Source: Clostridia bacterium (GTDB lineage: Bacteria; Bacillota_E; SLMV01; PUMD01). From it: a stretch of DNA of 18,417 nt. The first letter of the stretch is position 1, and each line of letters starts with the position of its first letter. A program made the position numbers and the translations under genes. Positions 8,376 through 16,422 of this stretch are shown here, one piece after another. Under the pieces are notes generated by a model that ran no database searches, was not told the origin of the DNA, and saw only the letters and a program-made list of their open reading frames with translations. The stretch is from contig PWUC01000154.1 in assembly GCA_003562655.1 (NCBI GenBank), forward strand, positions 1 to 18,417. The letters run 5' to 3'.

Positions 8376-9203
8376 ATGATCATTGATGGGTATACCATCA
8401 TATTTCAGATGATAAACTTCCTGATCCTGGTGTTCTTGTTGCGTCACTTTCTCTACGGACCCATCATCGAGACCATGGATGAGCGCGAGACAAAGATCGT
8501 CGAGCGGGAGAACGAGGCGGCGGCCCGGATGCTAAAAGCCGGGGAGAAGGTCCGCGCCTACCACAGGAAGACGCGAACCCTCCAGCGGCAGGAGGAGGCG
8601 TTCCTGGAGCGGGCTCGCGCCTCGGTCGAGGCGCAGAGGGGTGAGCTTCTCGAGGAGGCTCGCAGCGAGGTAGACGGAAGGAGACGCAGCTGGCAGGAGG
8701 CCCTCGAGCGTGAGAGGGAGAGCTTCATCGATGAACTGCGCCGGCGAATCGGGCAGCAGGCCTGTTCCATCGCCCGCCGCTGCCTGCACGATCTGGCTGA
8801 CGCCTGCCTCGAGGGCCTCACCTGGGATCTCTTCCTCAAGAGGATTGAAGAACTGCCCGAGGAGGAGCGCTCGAAGCTGTTGGAGGCCCTGGTTTCGGAT
8901 TCGAACCGGATCACCCTGCGCACTGCCTTCGAGGCGCCCGGGGAGAAGGTCAGGGCGCTCGAAATGAGCCTCCGGAGGATGCTGCCCGGGCCCGCCGACG
9001 CCGATCTGAAGATTTCGCACGAGACGGACCCCTCCCTGGTGTGCGGCCTGGAACTCGAGGCCGGGGGCTACCGGGTGGCCTGGAGTGTCGACGGTTACCT
9101 TGATGGTGTGCAGGAGAAGATCCTGAAGGAACTGGATCAGGCGCCCGCTGCTGAGGGGACCGAGGAGGTGTCCAGCGGTGACCCGACCGAAGGGGGAGGA
9201 TAA
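8376..9203 (+). CDS. atpF: N-type ATPase long subunit b with delta-like C-terminus
   Basis: The 275-residue protein is much longer than an ordinary b subunit (about 160). It has one N-terminal membrane helix (about 9-27, [17 protein letters not shown]), the b-type sequence [15 protein letters not shown], then a long charged coiled coil (about 30-125). The C-terminal part (about 130-255) ends in [20 protein letters not shown], which resembles the delta/OSCP C-terminal strand segment (DPSLIGG-like). The operon has no atpH, so this tail probably replaces delta at the top of the peripheral stalk; this is an inference from layout and a short motif. The ATG at 8376 lies a few bases after a G-rich site (GGGGGATAA). 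The gene overlaps atpA by 26 bp. Confidence 0.9.
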   Translation: MIIDGYTIIFQMINFLILVFLLRHFLYGPIIETMDERETKIVERENEAAARMLKAGEKVRAYHRKTRTLQRQEEAFLERARASVEAQRGELLEEARSEVDGRRRSWQEALERERESFIDELRRRIGQQACSIARRCLHDLADACLEGLTWDLFLKRIEELPEEERSKLLEALVSDSNRITLRTAFEAPGEKVRALEMSLRRMLPGPADADLKISHETDPSLVCGLELEAGGYRVAWSVDGYLDGVQEKILKELDQAPAAEGTEEVSSGDPTEGGG

Positions 9204-10788
9204 TCCGCTGCTTTTTGTACTGCAGCGGGCCGTCGACGGGGCCGAGGGGGCGGTGCAGAGGGCGCTGCTCGAGGCGCCGGCCGGGCCGAGGGTGCAGGAG
9301 AGCGGCACCGTCCTGTCCATTGGCAGTGGGATCGCCATCGTGGGGGGGCTGCCCGGGGTGGGCGCCGAGGAGCTGGTCGAGTTCCCCGGCGGGGTGACCG
9401 GCATGGCCTTCAACCTCGACCCGGGACGGGTGGGGGTGATCATGCTAGGCGGTGCCGAGCACATCTCCGCCGGCGACCGGGTGCGTCGCACCGGTCGGGA
9501 GGTCGACATTCCCGTCGGCGAGGGACTGCTCGGCCGGGTCATTGACACCGCGGCGCGACCACTCGACGGTCGCGGCCCGGTGCGTTTTGAGGAGCGGTGG
9601 CCCGTTGAACGGGACGCACCGCCGATCACGGCGCGCGCCCCGGTCACCGAGCCTCTTCAGACCGGCCTGAAGGTGGTCGACGCCCTGATTCCCGTCGGCC
9701 GCGGCCAGCGCGAGCTGATCCTGGGGGACCGTCAGATAGGCAAGACGTCCATCGCCCTGGATGCGATCATCAACCAGGCCGGCCGGGATGTGATCTGTGT
9801 CTACTGTTCCATCGGCCAGCAGGGGGCGGACCTGGCCCGATTCATCGGCCAGCTGGGTGCCCATGGAGCCAGAGCGTATTCTGTGGTGGTGGCCGCCTCC
9901 GGCGACGGCCCGCCGGGCCTGCGTCTCATCTCGCCCTTTGCAGCCACCACCATCGGGGAGTATTTCATGGAGCGGGGACACGATGTGTTGATCATCTACG
10001 ACGACCTTACCCGCCACGCCCGGGCCTACCGCGAGATCTCGCTCCTGCTGGAGCGGCCTCCCGGTCGCGAGGCCTATCCCGGCGACATTTTCTACCTGCA
10101 CTCGCGCCTGCTGGAGCGGTCCACCCACCTGCGGAAGGAATACGGCGGCGGGTCACTGACCGCCCTGCCGATCATCGAGACCCAGGCCCAGAACATCTCG
10201 GCCTACATTCCGACCAACCTGATCTCTATCACGGACGGGCAGATCTACCTTTCGCCCGAGCTTTTCCGGCGAAACCACCTGCCTGCCGTCGATGTCGGCA
10301 AATCTGTCTCGCGGGTCGGCGGGAAGACCCAGCTGCCCGCGTACCGCGCGGTGACGGGCGACCTGCGCCTCTCCTACACCCAGTTCGAGGAGCTGGAGAT
10401 GTTCTCCCGCTTCGGCACCCGCCTGGATCAGAAGACGCGCGACACCATTGAGCGAGGCCGTCGGGTCCGAAAGGTGTTGACCCAGCCCGAACTGCAGCCG
10501 CGGAGCATCCCCGAGCAGATTGCCGTTCTGTTGGCGGTCACGGAGGGGCTCTTTGATGCGGTGGAGGTGGAGGACATTCCCCGGGCCGAGGTCCGGGTGA
10601 GAGAGGCGGTGACCGGGGCGCTCCCCGAGATCTGCAGGAGGATTGAAGACGGGGAAGAGCTCACCGGAGGTGACCGGGCCGCCATTATGGATGCCGCCCG
10701 GCGGGCTCTCGAACCCCTGAACGAGGCGGAAACGGGGGCTGTCGGCGATGCGGAGACGAGAGAGAATGGCGGGGGGGATGGGCCCTGA
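9178..10788 (+). CDS. atpA: N-type ATPase subunit alpha
   Basis: This is the non-catalytic nucleotide-binding subunit of the head (536 residues). Visible elements are the beta-barrel (about 42-110, including [16 protein letters not shown]), the P-loop GDRQIGKT at 183-190, [14 protein letters not shown], the Walker B region [20 protein letters not shown], and [15 protein letters not shown] with the conserved arginine contacting the catalytic beta site. The start is GTG at 9178, with CGAGGAGG about 10 bases upstream inside atpF; this gives the usual N-terminal helix. It overlaps atpF in another frame, which suggests coupled translation. The C-terminal tail is acidic and Gly-rich. Its TGA stop overlaps the proposed CTG start of atpG. 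Confidence 0.94.
   Translation: MTRPKGEDNPLLFVLQRAVDGAEGAVQRALLEAPAGPRVQESGTVLSIGSGIAIVGGLPGVGAEELVEFPGGVTGMAFNLDPGRVGVIMLGGAEHISAGDRVRRTGREVDIPVGEGLLGRVIDTAARPLDGRGPVRFEERWPVERDAPPITARAPVTEPLQTGLKVVDALIPVGRGQRELILGDRQIGKTSIALDAIINQAGRDVICVYCSIGQQGADLARFIGQLGAHGARAYSVVVAASGDGPPGLRLISPFAATTIGEYFMERGHDVLIIYDDLTRHARAYREISLLLERPPGREAYPGDIFYLHSRLLERSTHLRKEYGGGSLTALPIIETQAQNISAYIPTNLISITDGQIYLSPELFRRNHLPAVDVGKSVSRVGGKTQLPAYRAVTGDLRLSYTQFEELEMFSRFGTRLDQKTRDTIERGRRVRKVLTQPELQPRSIPEQIAVLLAVTEGLFDAVEVEDIPRAEVRVREAVTGALPEICRRIEDGEELTGGDRAAIMDAARRALEPLNEAETGAVGDAETRENGGGDGP
10771..10787 (+). promoter_or_regulatory. G-rich ribosome site and CTG start candidate of atpG
   Basis: The run GGGGGGG followed by AT (10771-10779) ends a few bases before CTG at 10785. 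The CTG overlaps the atpA stop as CTGA (10785-10788). The protein read from it begins [11 protein letters not shown], the expected gamma N-terminus. No ATG, GTG or TTG occurs near this point in frame. Confidence 0.5.
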
Positions 10789-11693
10789 GCGAGACCCTGG
10801 AAATCCTGCAAAAGCAGATCGCCAGCGGCGAGGACCTCTCCTCAATTGTGCGGACGATGAAGGCCCTGGCTGCCACCAGCCTGCGCCAGTATGAAAGGGC
10901 GGCCGAATCCCTCGATGACTACTTCCACACCGTGCAGCTGGGCCTCTCCGTTGTCCTTTCATCGCACGCGGAGGTTCCCGCAGACCCCGACTTTGATGAG
11001 GGCCGACCCTCGCTCGTGCTGGTTTTCGGTTCCGACTACGGCCTCGTCGGCCGGTTTAACGAGCAGATTGTCTCCTATGCGCTGGAGGGCTACTGGGCCC
11101 AACAGGAGCGGAATGACGCCGTGCGTCCGGAGGACCGTCTCATGGCCGCAGCCGGCGAGCAGATTGCAAACCGGGTGAGGGCTGCGGGCATTTCCCCGGC
11201 GGACATCTTCGGCATGCCCACTTCCATCGGCGGCATTACGTCCTTCGTCCAGCTGCTGCTGGAGAGGATCGAACAGTGGCGCTCCCGGGAGGGAGTGGAG
11301 CGGGTTTTGCTTCTGTATAATCGCCCCGAGGCTGGAGGATTCCGCTCCAGCGGCGAGACAATGCTTCCGGTCCGCGCTGCCGATCTGCACAGGAGGAGGG
11401 TCGCGTGGCAGTCGCGCTCCCTGCCCACCTTCACCATGCAGCCGGACCAGCTCCTGTCGGCCCTTCTGCGCCAGTACTTCTTCGTCTCCCTGTACCGGGC
11501 CTGCGCCCTTTCCCTGGCCGCCGAGAATGCCAGTCGCCTGGCGGCAATGCAGGCTGCCGAGAAGAACATCGACGAGCGCCTCGATCAGCTGAAGAGGGTC
11601 TTCCAGGGTGAGCGACAGACCGCCATCACCGGGGAGCTCCTCGACATCATCTCCGGCTTCCGGGCCGTCCGGGATCGACGAGATAGCTCTTGA
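10785..11693 (+). CDS. atpG: N-type ATPase subunit gamma, probable CTG start
   Basis: Gamma is the asymmetric central shaft turning inside the alpha-beta head. Read from CTG at 10785 it has 302 residues. The N-terminal helix ([20 protein letters not shown], then [16 protein letters not shown]) matches the N-type gamma start, and the C-terminal helix contains [16 protein letters not shown] followed by [12 protein letters not shown], the partner half of the coiled coil. The only canonical start downstream is GTG at 10848, which would remove 21 residues of the N-terminal helix including conserved positions. CTG overlapping the atpA stop is therefore the preferred start, though a mutated ATG or sequence error is possible. 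It is the last operon gene; I see no clear intrinsic terminator after it. Confidence 0.88.
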   Translation: MSETLEILQKQIASGEDLSSIVRTMKALAATSLRQYERAAESLDDYFHTVQLGLSVVLSSHAEVPADPDFDEGRPSLVLVFGSDYGLVGRFNEQIVSYALEGYWAQQERNDAVRPEDRLMAAAGEQIANRVRAAGISPADIFGMPTSIGGITSFVQLLLERIEQWRSREGVERVLLLYNRPEAGGFRSSGETMLPVRAADLHRRRVAWQSRSLPTFTMQPDQLLSALLRQYFFVSLYRACALSLAAENASRLAAMQAAEKNIDERLDQLKRVFQGERQTAITGELLDIISGFRAVRDRRDSS

Positions 11694-12493
11694 TCGTGTT
11701 GGGGTTCCTTGCGGTGGGGATGTTGCCGTGGGCCTCACAGCGAAAGGGCGTCGCAGTAATGCATGCGAGGGCATGGCGTCGCGGGCCGCCCGGGCGGAAC
11801 CACTTGTGCGGCGGTCATACCCCTGTTTTGAACTGACGATGCGGGGGCCAGACGGTCTATCTTGCTGGGCGCAGCTTGCCTGCGAGGTCGTGATCCAGAT
11901 GGCTCGCTGCAGCGATCACGAGTCGTGCACCTGTTTGTGGACAATCCTGCTGCAGTGCCACCTTGTGAATTGCATTCAAGTTGAGATGGTGATGCTGTAC
12001 AACGGTACACAGCGCAAGCATGGATCTGCGATCATCTGGACAAAGCGCCGGGTCACCCGAGCTGATCACAGGCATCGGGATCCTGCACCCTGAGCTTACT
12101 GACAACTCACCCTGCGGTGCTGTACAGTCACCTTTGCCCAACGAAATAGCCCCATGGAGTATCCCTCTCCCGGATCTCGCGCTGCCAGATCCTTTTGACC
12201 TCTGAGTCACGAGCACCACACCCGGGTTTGAACCTCCGATCCGGCCGCACAACCACCCGAAGCTGACTCACCCTGCAGCCGGAGCATTCTCAACCACGTC
12301 TCGACGGAAGGGATGCGAACTGTGCTCAGCTAGGACATGTGACTACCTCCTCGGAAGCGGGAATAATGAAGCACCATTTTCGGAAGGAGCAGCGAGTCCC
12401 TTCTATGTCTTCACCGCTGCGGTGGCTGCGTTCCTGCCAACCCAAATGCAGAGGAACCTCCCGCTTACTGAGCAACCTTGGCCACGGGAGCAT
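11694..12493. other. Long intergenic region with no recognisable gene
   Basis: About 800 bases separate atpG from the csp promoter. Short open frames exist on both strands (up to 161 codons on +, partly inside atpG, and 131 on -). They overlap one another, lack ribosome sites, and show no family motif. An 11-bp sequence ACTCACCCTGC occurs twice in direct orientation (12105-12115 and 12266-12276). The stretch 12215-12240 looks faintly like a tRNA T-arm but has no matching cloverleaf. It may be a remnant of lost genes or an unrecognised RNA locus; nothing here decides between these. Confidence 0.5.
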
Positions 12494-12522
12494 TTTACAT
12501 CTTCCGGTTAATGAGGTATAGT
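12494..12522 (+). promoter_or_regulatory. Strong sigma-70-type promoter of the cold-shock gene
   Basis: TTTACA (12494-12499) and TATAGT (12517-12522) are spaced exactly 17 bp, each one mismatch from consensus. Transcription would start near 12529 and give a leader of about 148 nt before the csp start codon. Long structured leaders are a known feature of cspA-type mRNAs, where they control translation at low temperature; whether this leader does so is inferred. Confidence 0.65.
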
Positions 12523-12676
12523 AAGAAGGTGCTGTATCAGGGTGAGGCGCAAAGATGCGCACTGTCGATCCTCTGGACGACAAACAAGACTACGGGGAGC
12601 ACTGCCGTGCTTCATCCTTCCCAACAGCGGACTAGCAGGGAAGGCAGTGACTCGACCTCATGGAGGTACAATTTAG

Positions 12677-12898
12677 GTGGCTGAAGGTACAGTGAAGTGG
12701 TTTGACGGCAGCAAGGGTTTCGGTTTCGTCGAGCGCGAGGACGGGGAAGATGTGTTTGTTCATTATTCGGAGATCGCGGGTGAGGGTTTCAAGACCCTTG
12801 AGGAAAACGAACGGGTGTCTTTTGAAGTGGTCGAGACCCCCAAAGGGCTACAGGCAGTCGATGTGAAGAAGCTGGGACCCAACTCCTCGATCTTCTAA
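12677..12898 (+). CDS. csp: Cold-shock domain protein (CspA family)
   Basis: This 73-residue single-domain protein is a CspA-type RNA chaperone that binds single-stranded nucleic acid. The opening [17 protein letters not shown] contains the RNP1 motif (KGFGFV, about 14-19), and DVFVHYSEI (about 25-33) is RNP2. The final strand is [11 protein letters not shown]. The start codon is GTG at 12677, with GGAGGT (12662-12667) nine bases upstream; this gives the normal length and N-terminus. It stands alone with its own promoter and a strong hairpin downstream. The family is usually induced by cold or growth transitions. Confidence 0.95.
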   Translation: MAEGTVKWFDGSKGFGFVEREDGEDVFVHYSEIAGEGFKTLEENERVSFEVVETPKGLQAVDVKKLGPNSSIF

Positions 12899-12929
12899 GA
12901 GTCACATAAGGCAGGTATAACGGACAATA

Positions 12930-12961
12930 AAGCCGGTTCCGTCCTCGGACGTGACCGGCTT
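12930..12961 (+). terminator. Strong hairpin terminator after the cold-shock gene
   Basis: AAGCCGGT (12930-12937) pairs perfectly with ACCGGCTT (12954-12961). Inside it CGTCC (12940-12944) pairs with GGACG (12947-12951) across a 2x2 internal loop. Thirteen pairs can form, 32 bases after the csp stop. The A-rich left side (AATAA) and T-containing right side would allow bidirectional function, though the T-run is poor. Confidence 0.7.
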
Positions 12962-13243
12962 CGTGTTGCGTCGGGCATAGGCGATGGTCTGGTGGTGTGA
13001 GCCCGCTGTAGGCCCGACAGTGGCGACCATTTGTTTTGTGCCGGGGTGTCCACCGGGAGGTGGGGTCTGCAGGAAGCTTTAGGCGAGCTCTTGACCAGTA
13101 AGGATGAGAACCGCATGCAGGAGGCTCCTGACCCAGCTGCCCCCTTTTTCACGGCTGAACACACGGAGTTTTGACGGTGGAAGCTGTGTGCGAAGCCCTG
13201 TATGGGTGTGGTCCTGAATCATACGGATTATAGACACAAATAC
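12962..13243. other. Intergenic region before the recombinase, with no supported gene
   Basis: The roughly 280 bases between the csp terminator and the recombinase dyad contain only short overlapping open frames without signatures. Two minor inverted repeats are visible: GTCGGGC (12970-12976) with GCCCGAC (13012-13018), and CCACC/GGTGG around a GGGA loop (13050-13063). I cannot assign a function. Confidence 0.5.
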
Positions 13244-13273
13244 CCCCAATAAGATAAGATTATCTTGAGGGGG
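13244..13273. promoter_or_regulatory. 30-bp interrupted dyad at the recombinase start, operator or attachment-site candidate
   Basis: AAGATAA (13251-13257) and TTATCTT (13260-13266) are perfect inverted arms around the central dinucleotide GA. Outer arms CCCC (13244-13247) and GGGG (13270-13273) keep the same symmetry centre. The site ends 7 bp before the recombinase ATG. A dyad with a non-palindromic central dinucleotide beside a large serine recombinase gene could be an att-type crossover site; an autoregulatory operator is equally plausible. The right GGGG is also part of the likely ribosome site (GGGGGAAAAGGG). Confidence 0.4.
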
Positions 13274-13280
13274 AAAAGGG

Positions 13281-14765
13281 ATGTACGGAAACAGCAGAAG
13301 GGTATTCGTCTATTGCCAAGTGTCCGCGGAGGAGCAGGGCACAGAGGACCATCACTCCCTTGACTATCAGGAGGAGAAGGCTCGGCTCCGAGTCCAGGAG
13401 AAGAACTGGGCACTCATCAAGGTCAGAAAGGACGTGGGCTCGGGTAAGAGTACTGAGGACCGCCCCGGCTTTCAGGAGCTGGTCCGAGAGATCAAACGGG
13501 GCAACATCGACGTGGTCACGGTCCATAAGCTCGACCGCCTCAGTAGGAACGTCGGGGACATTTACGACTTCATCGACCTCACCCAGGAGCACGGAGTGGA
13601 TCTCGTCTCCCTAACGGAGAACCTCGACACCACTTCCCCCATGGGCAGGGCTATGCTGGGAGTCATGGCGGTGTTCGCGCATCTCACCCGTGAGACCATA
13701 GCCGAGAACGTCAAGGCTGGACTCGAACAGCGGGCGAAAAAGGGAAAGTGGCCCACTGGTCCGGCTCCCTTCGGGTACGACTATGACAGGACCCATAAGC
13801 GTCTCGTGATCAATCCGGAGGAAGCCGAGGTGGTGCGGGACATCTTCCGCTACTATAAGAACGAGTCCCTGGGCATCCGGAAGATCGCCCGTAGACTCAA
13901 TGCTCAAGGGTTGCGGACCAAGAGCGGTAGCCAATTCGGCCATAACACTACGTGGTGGATCTTGAGCAATCCGGTGTATAAGGGGGTCATCCGCTACAAC
14001 GACGACTTCGAGGTGGACGGCGAGCACGAGGCCATTGTCGATGAGGAGTTATTTGATGAAGTCCACAGGAAACTGACTCAGAAGCAGAAGGTTCATCCAC
14101 GCCGAAGGTACTCACAGCTGTTACTGGCTGGAATAGCGAAATGTGCCACCTGCGGGAGAACTCTTCGGACCCACTATAAGAGCAAGAACTCAAAATCTTA
14201 CGAGTGCATGGGTAACACCCTTGTTGGTGAAGGCGCCTGCCCCGGTTTCCGAAAAGTAGACTATCGAGTGGATAATGCGGTTCTGGATAGGGTCATGGAA
14301 ATCGTAAAGGGTGAAGTGATACAAAACATGGCATTTGATGAATTGGATGAGATGCTCGAGGATGACCTCGGTCCCCTCCGCGATGAACTGGACAAGGTAC
14401 AGTCGGAGCTGGAGAACATCGGTGAGACTTTCAACCGGTGGGCGGATAGACTGGATAGGGGCCTTATCACCGAGGACCAGTTTGCAGCTAGGAACGAGAA
14501 ACTTATGGGGAAACAGGAACGGCTGGAGTCGAGACGGGATGAGATACTCCAGAAGTGCGAGGCCGGAGAACGGGCCGAGGTGGAGTTTGAACAGGTGAAG
14601 GAGGCGCTGTCCAAGTTCGCGTCGCTATGGGAGGAAGCCACTCTCGAAGAGCGCAAGGAACTCATGGGGTTGCTGATCGAGAAGCTGGAAGTGGCACCGA
14701 CTGAGGTCATGCTGAAAGTGCGATTTGCCGAGGAGTATGCGATACCCATTAAGCACGGTCGCTGA
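13281..14765 (+). CDS. Large serine recombinase
   Basis: This 494-residue protein has the full large serine recombinase layout. The catalytic resolvase domain (about 7-150) has nucleophile Ser15 in YCQVSAEEQ and DRLSR at 85-89. The Recombinase domain (about 160-265) begins PFGYDYD. A zinc ribbon has Cys288, Cys291, Cys309 and Cys320. A long charged coiled coil (about 340-435) follows, then a C-terminal segment. Such enzymes integrate or excise phages and conjugative or transposable elements. Two catalytic-domain residues are unusual: Gln13 stands where the YxRVS arginine belongs, and FAHLTRE (132-138) has Thr where ERE is usual. Activity is therefore doubtful. No phage or conjugation genes lie nearby, so it is either a solitary element, a remnant, or a domesticated invertase. 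The ATG follows GGGGGAAAAGGG. Confidence 0.93.
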   Translation: MYGNSRRVFVYCQVSAEEQGTEDHHSLDYQEEKARLRVQEKNWALIKVRKDVGSGKSTEDRPGFQELVREIKRGNIDVVTVHKLDRLSRNVGDIYDFIDLTQEHGVDLVSLTENLDTTSPMGRAMLGVMAVFAHLTRETIAENVKAGLEQRAKKGKWPTGPAPFGYDYDRTHKRLVINPEEAEVVRDIFRYYKNESLGIRKIARRLNAQGLRTKSGSQFGHNTTWWILSNPVYKGVIRYNDDFEVDGEHEAIVDEELFDEVHRKLTQKQKVHPRRRYSQLLLAGIAKCATCGRTLRTHYKSKNSKSYECMGNTLVGEGACPGFRKVDYRVDNAVLDRVMEIVKGEVIQNMAFDELDEMLEDDLGPLRDELDKVQSELENIGETFNRWADRLDRGLITEDQFAARNEKLMGKQERLESRRDEILQKCEAGERAEVEFEQVKEALSKFASLWEEATLEERKELMGLLIEKLEVAPTEVMLKVRFAEEYAIPIKHGR

Positions 14766-14776
14766 CATACGAAAAG

Positions 14777-14794
14777 GTGGCCGCGAAGGGCCAC
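14777..14794 (+). terminator. Small hairpin after the recombinase gene
   Basis: GTGGCC (14777-14782) pairs with GGCCAC (14789-14794) around GCGAAG, 12 bases after the recombinase stop. The position suits transcript ending, but no T-tract follows. The remaining approximately 200 bases to 15000 hold no recognisable gene; they contain a C-rich/G-rich block near 14950-14990 that might fold at the end of the opposing ABC transcript. Confidence 0.35.
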
Positions 14795-15000
14795 GAACCC
14801 CCATTCCTCCTTGCAACTCGCCTTCAGAAACACCGTAGGGGGCAGCGGTGAGGACAATCTTCCGGGCACTGAACATCAAAGAACCTCCGAGAGTCACAAA
14901 CATCCACACTAGCAGAAAATAGCTGCACCTAGAGATACACGTGCGCCCGCCTGGCCCCCCTCAACCGCCCGCCAGATGGGGCTTGGGGCCGTGCGTGTCT

Positions 15001-16419
15001 CTATCGACTGTACAACTCGGGCCGAACCCCCTTCATCCTCACCAGGCTCCACCAGTCGAACTCGTAGTTCTCGCGAAGCAGGGAGTCAATTTCCGTTGTC
15101 TCGAAAAGTGACCTGGCTAGATGACCACACCATAAAGACATGGCGAGGATTGCGATGTACCAGAGCACCATGCTTCGGCCCGGCATGCGCAGCTCGAAGC
15201 CGACCACGTCACCAAATGCCGGAGCCAATAACCTGAAAATGATTATTCCCGAGACGCCAGCGAGTACACCTGTCAATACCACCTGTAAGAAGTAGACGAG
15301 TGATACCTGTCCCGGCGATACCCCCAGTACCTTGTAAGTTCCAAAAGCCCGTTGCTGGTCCACTACAACAATTGACAGGATGACGGTGAGGGCGACCGCT
15401 TGAAGGAGGAATATCATCATGGTGACAGAAGCGAGGCGGCCGCCGAGGCGCGTGTACATGCCCCGAAGGCCCATCTCTTCACTACCATCAACGCGCGCCC
15501 TGCCCTCCACCATGATGCCGTAAGGCAGGATTCTCCCCGCGGCCACAGCACTGGAAAACAGGTCAGCCTCGATAAACGAGCCGACAGTTGGTGCGCGCGT
15601 TCCCCAACGCATGCCAAGGAGGAGATCAGGCAGCTGGGGCAACTCGTAAGACGTGGTCTCGCCCGTAACGGGAGAATGAACCTCAACTGGCTCTACCTCC
15701 TCCGACCAGAGAAGCAGCAGATTGCCGGAATCAGTTCCTGTTAACCGGGTCGCAGTGCTCACTGTGGTGATGATTTCCGGAAAGACGTCGTAATCACCCT
15801 GAAAACTCCCCACGACTTCAACTGATAGGCGGAGCCCCTCCCCTGAAAGGACCCGTTGTCCTACCAGCTCTGTCTCCTCCCCCTGAATAAGACCGGTACG
15901 GGAGGCAAAACCCACGTGTACGGCAATCTCTGAATGATTCTCAGGCCATCTCCCATCGATGAGCTGAAGCGATGCTTCTAACTGCTCGGGTACGTTGGGA
16001 AGCCCCCACATGATCACCGTCCCCCCTTGCGACATCACTGGAAGGCTGATTCCCTCAACCGATGACTCCACCAGAGGGGGAAGAACGGTTGGGCGGTAGG
16101 CTGTCGGAAGCCGGGTCCAAAGCTCATGCTCCTTGAAACCCTGATGCAAATATGATTCGGTGATATACTGCGATGGTGAAAGGTCGGGGGCTTCAACGCC
16201 CAGAGCCCAGTGATCTACTTCCAAAATGATATCTGAAGGAATTCTGAGAGGCGCTATGTCAACATCTGCAGTCGAGACTGTCGCCTCAGACCATGACCCG
16301 TAGAATGCATAGAACAGAAAGCCCGAGAGAAGCACAACGAAGATAATCGCGCTCTCACCCCAATGCCGTTGCAGGTGCCTTCCAAAAACCCATAGTCTTC
16401 CCCTTCCGGTGTTCTTCAC
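15001..16419 (-). CDS. ABC transporter permease, FtsX/MacB type (second permease)
   Basis: This 472-residue membrane protein has the MacB/FtsX layout. One N-terminal membrane helix (about 22-40) is followed by a large extracytoplasmic domain (about 41-324), with a MacB periplasmic-core-like segment LIDGRWPENHSEIAV. Three C-terminal helices lie at about 325-352, 367-395 and 411-432, and the cytoplasmic loop FGTYKVLGVSPGQV between the first two is the FtsX-domain coupling segment. The start is GTG at 16419; GGAGGAGGG overlaps the end of the upstream permease gene, only three bases away. With its partner permease and ATPase it would form a mechanotransmission-type exporter or envelope-remodelling ABC system. 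The substrate is unknown. It ends with TAG. Confidence 0.87.
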   Translation of the reverse strand: MKNTGRGRLWVFGRHLQRHWGESAIIFVVLLSGFLFYAFYGSWSEATVSTADVDIAPLRIPSDIILEVDHWALGVEAPDLSPSQYITESYLHQGFKEHELWTRLPTAYRPTVLPPLVESSVEGISLPVMSQGGTVIMWGLPNVPEQLEASLQLIDGRWPENHSEIAVHVGFASRTGLIQGEETELVGQRVLSGEGLRLSVEVVGSFQGDYDVFPEIITTVSTATRLTGTDSGNLLLLWSEEVEPVEVHSPVTGETTSYELPQLPDLLLGMRWGTRAPTVGSFIEADLFSSAVAAGRILPYGIMVEGRARVDGSEEMGLRGMYTRLGGRLASVTMMIFLLQAVALTVILSIVVVDQQRAFGTYKVLGVSPGQVSLVYFLQVVLTGVLAGVSGIIIFRLLAPAFGDVVGFELRMPGRSMVLWYIAILAMSLWCGHLARSLFETTEIDSLLRENYEFDWWSLVRMKGVRPELYSR

Positions 16420-16422
16420 GGG

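Noticed and set aside
8532..9647. 371-codon - strand open frame opposite atpF/atpA
   Set aside because: It spans two genes with strong homology on the + strand and has Ser/Pro/Arg-rich low-complexity sequence.
11608..12093. 161-codon + strand open frame overlapping the end of atpG
   Set aside because: No ribosome site or recognisable motif, begins inside atpG, and competes with another unsupported frame on the minus strand.
12215..12240. tRNA-like T-arm (GGGTTTGAACC)
   Set aside because: No matching acceptor stem, anticodon arm or D-arm could be found around it, and the T-stem itself does not pair well.
12962..15000. Prophage or conjugative element around the serine recombinase
   Set aside because: No structural, replication, transfer or cargo genes lie on either side; only the recombinase itself is visible in this window.
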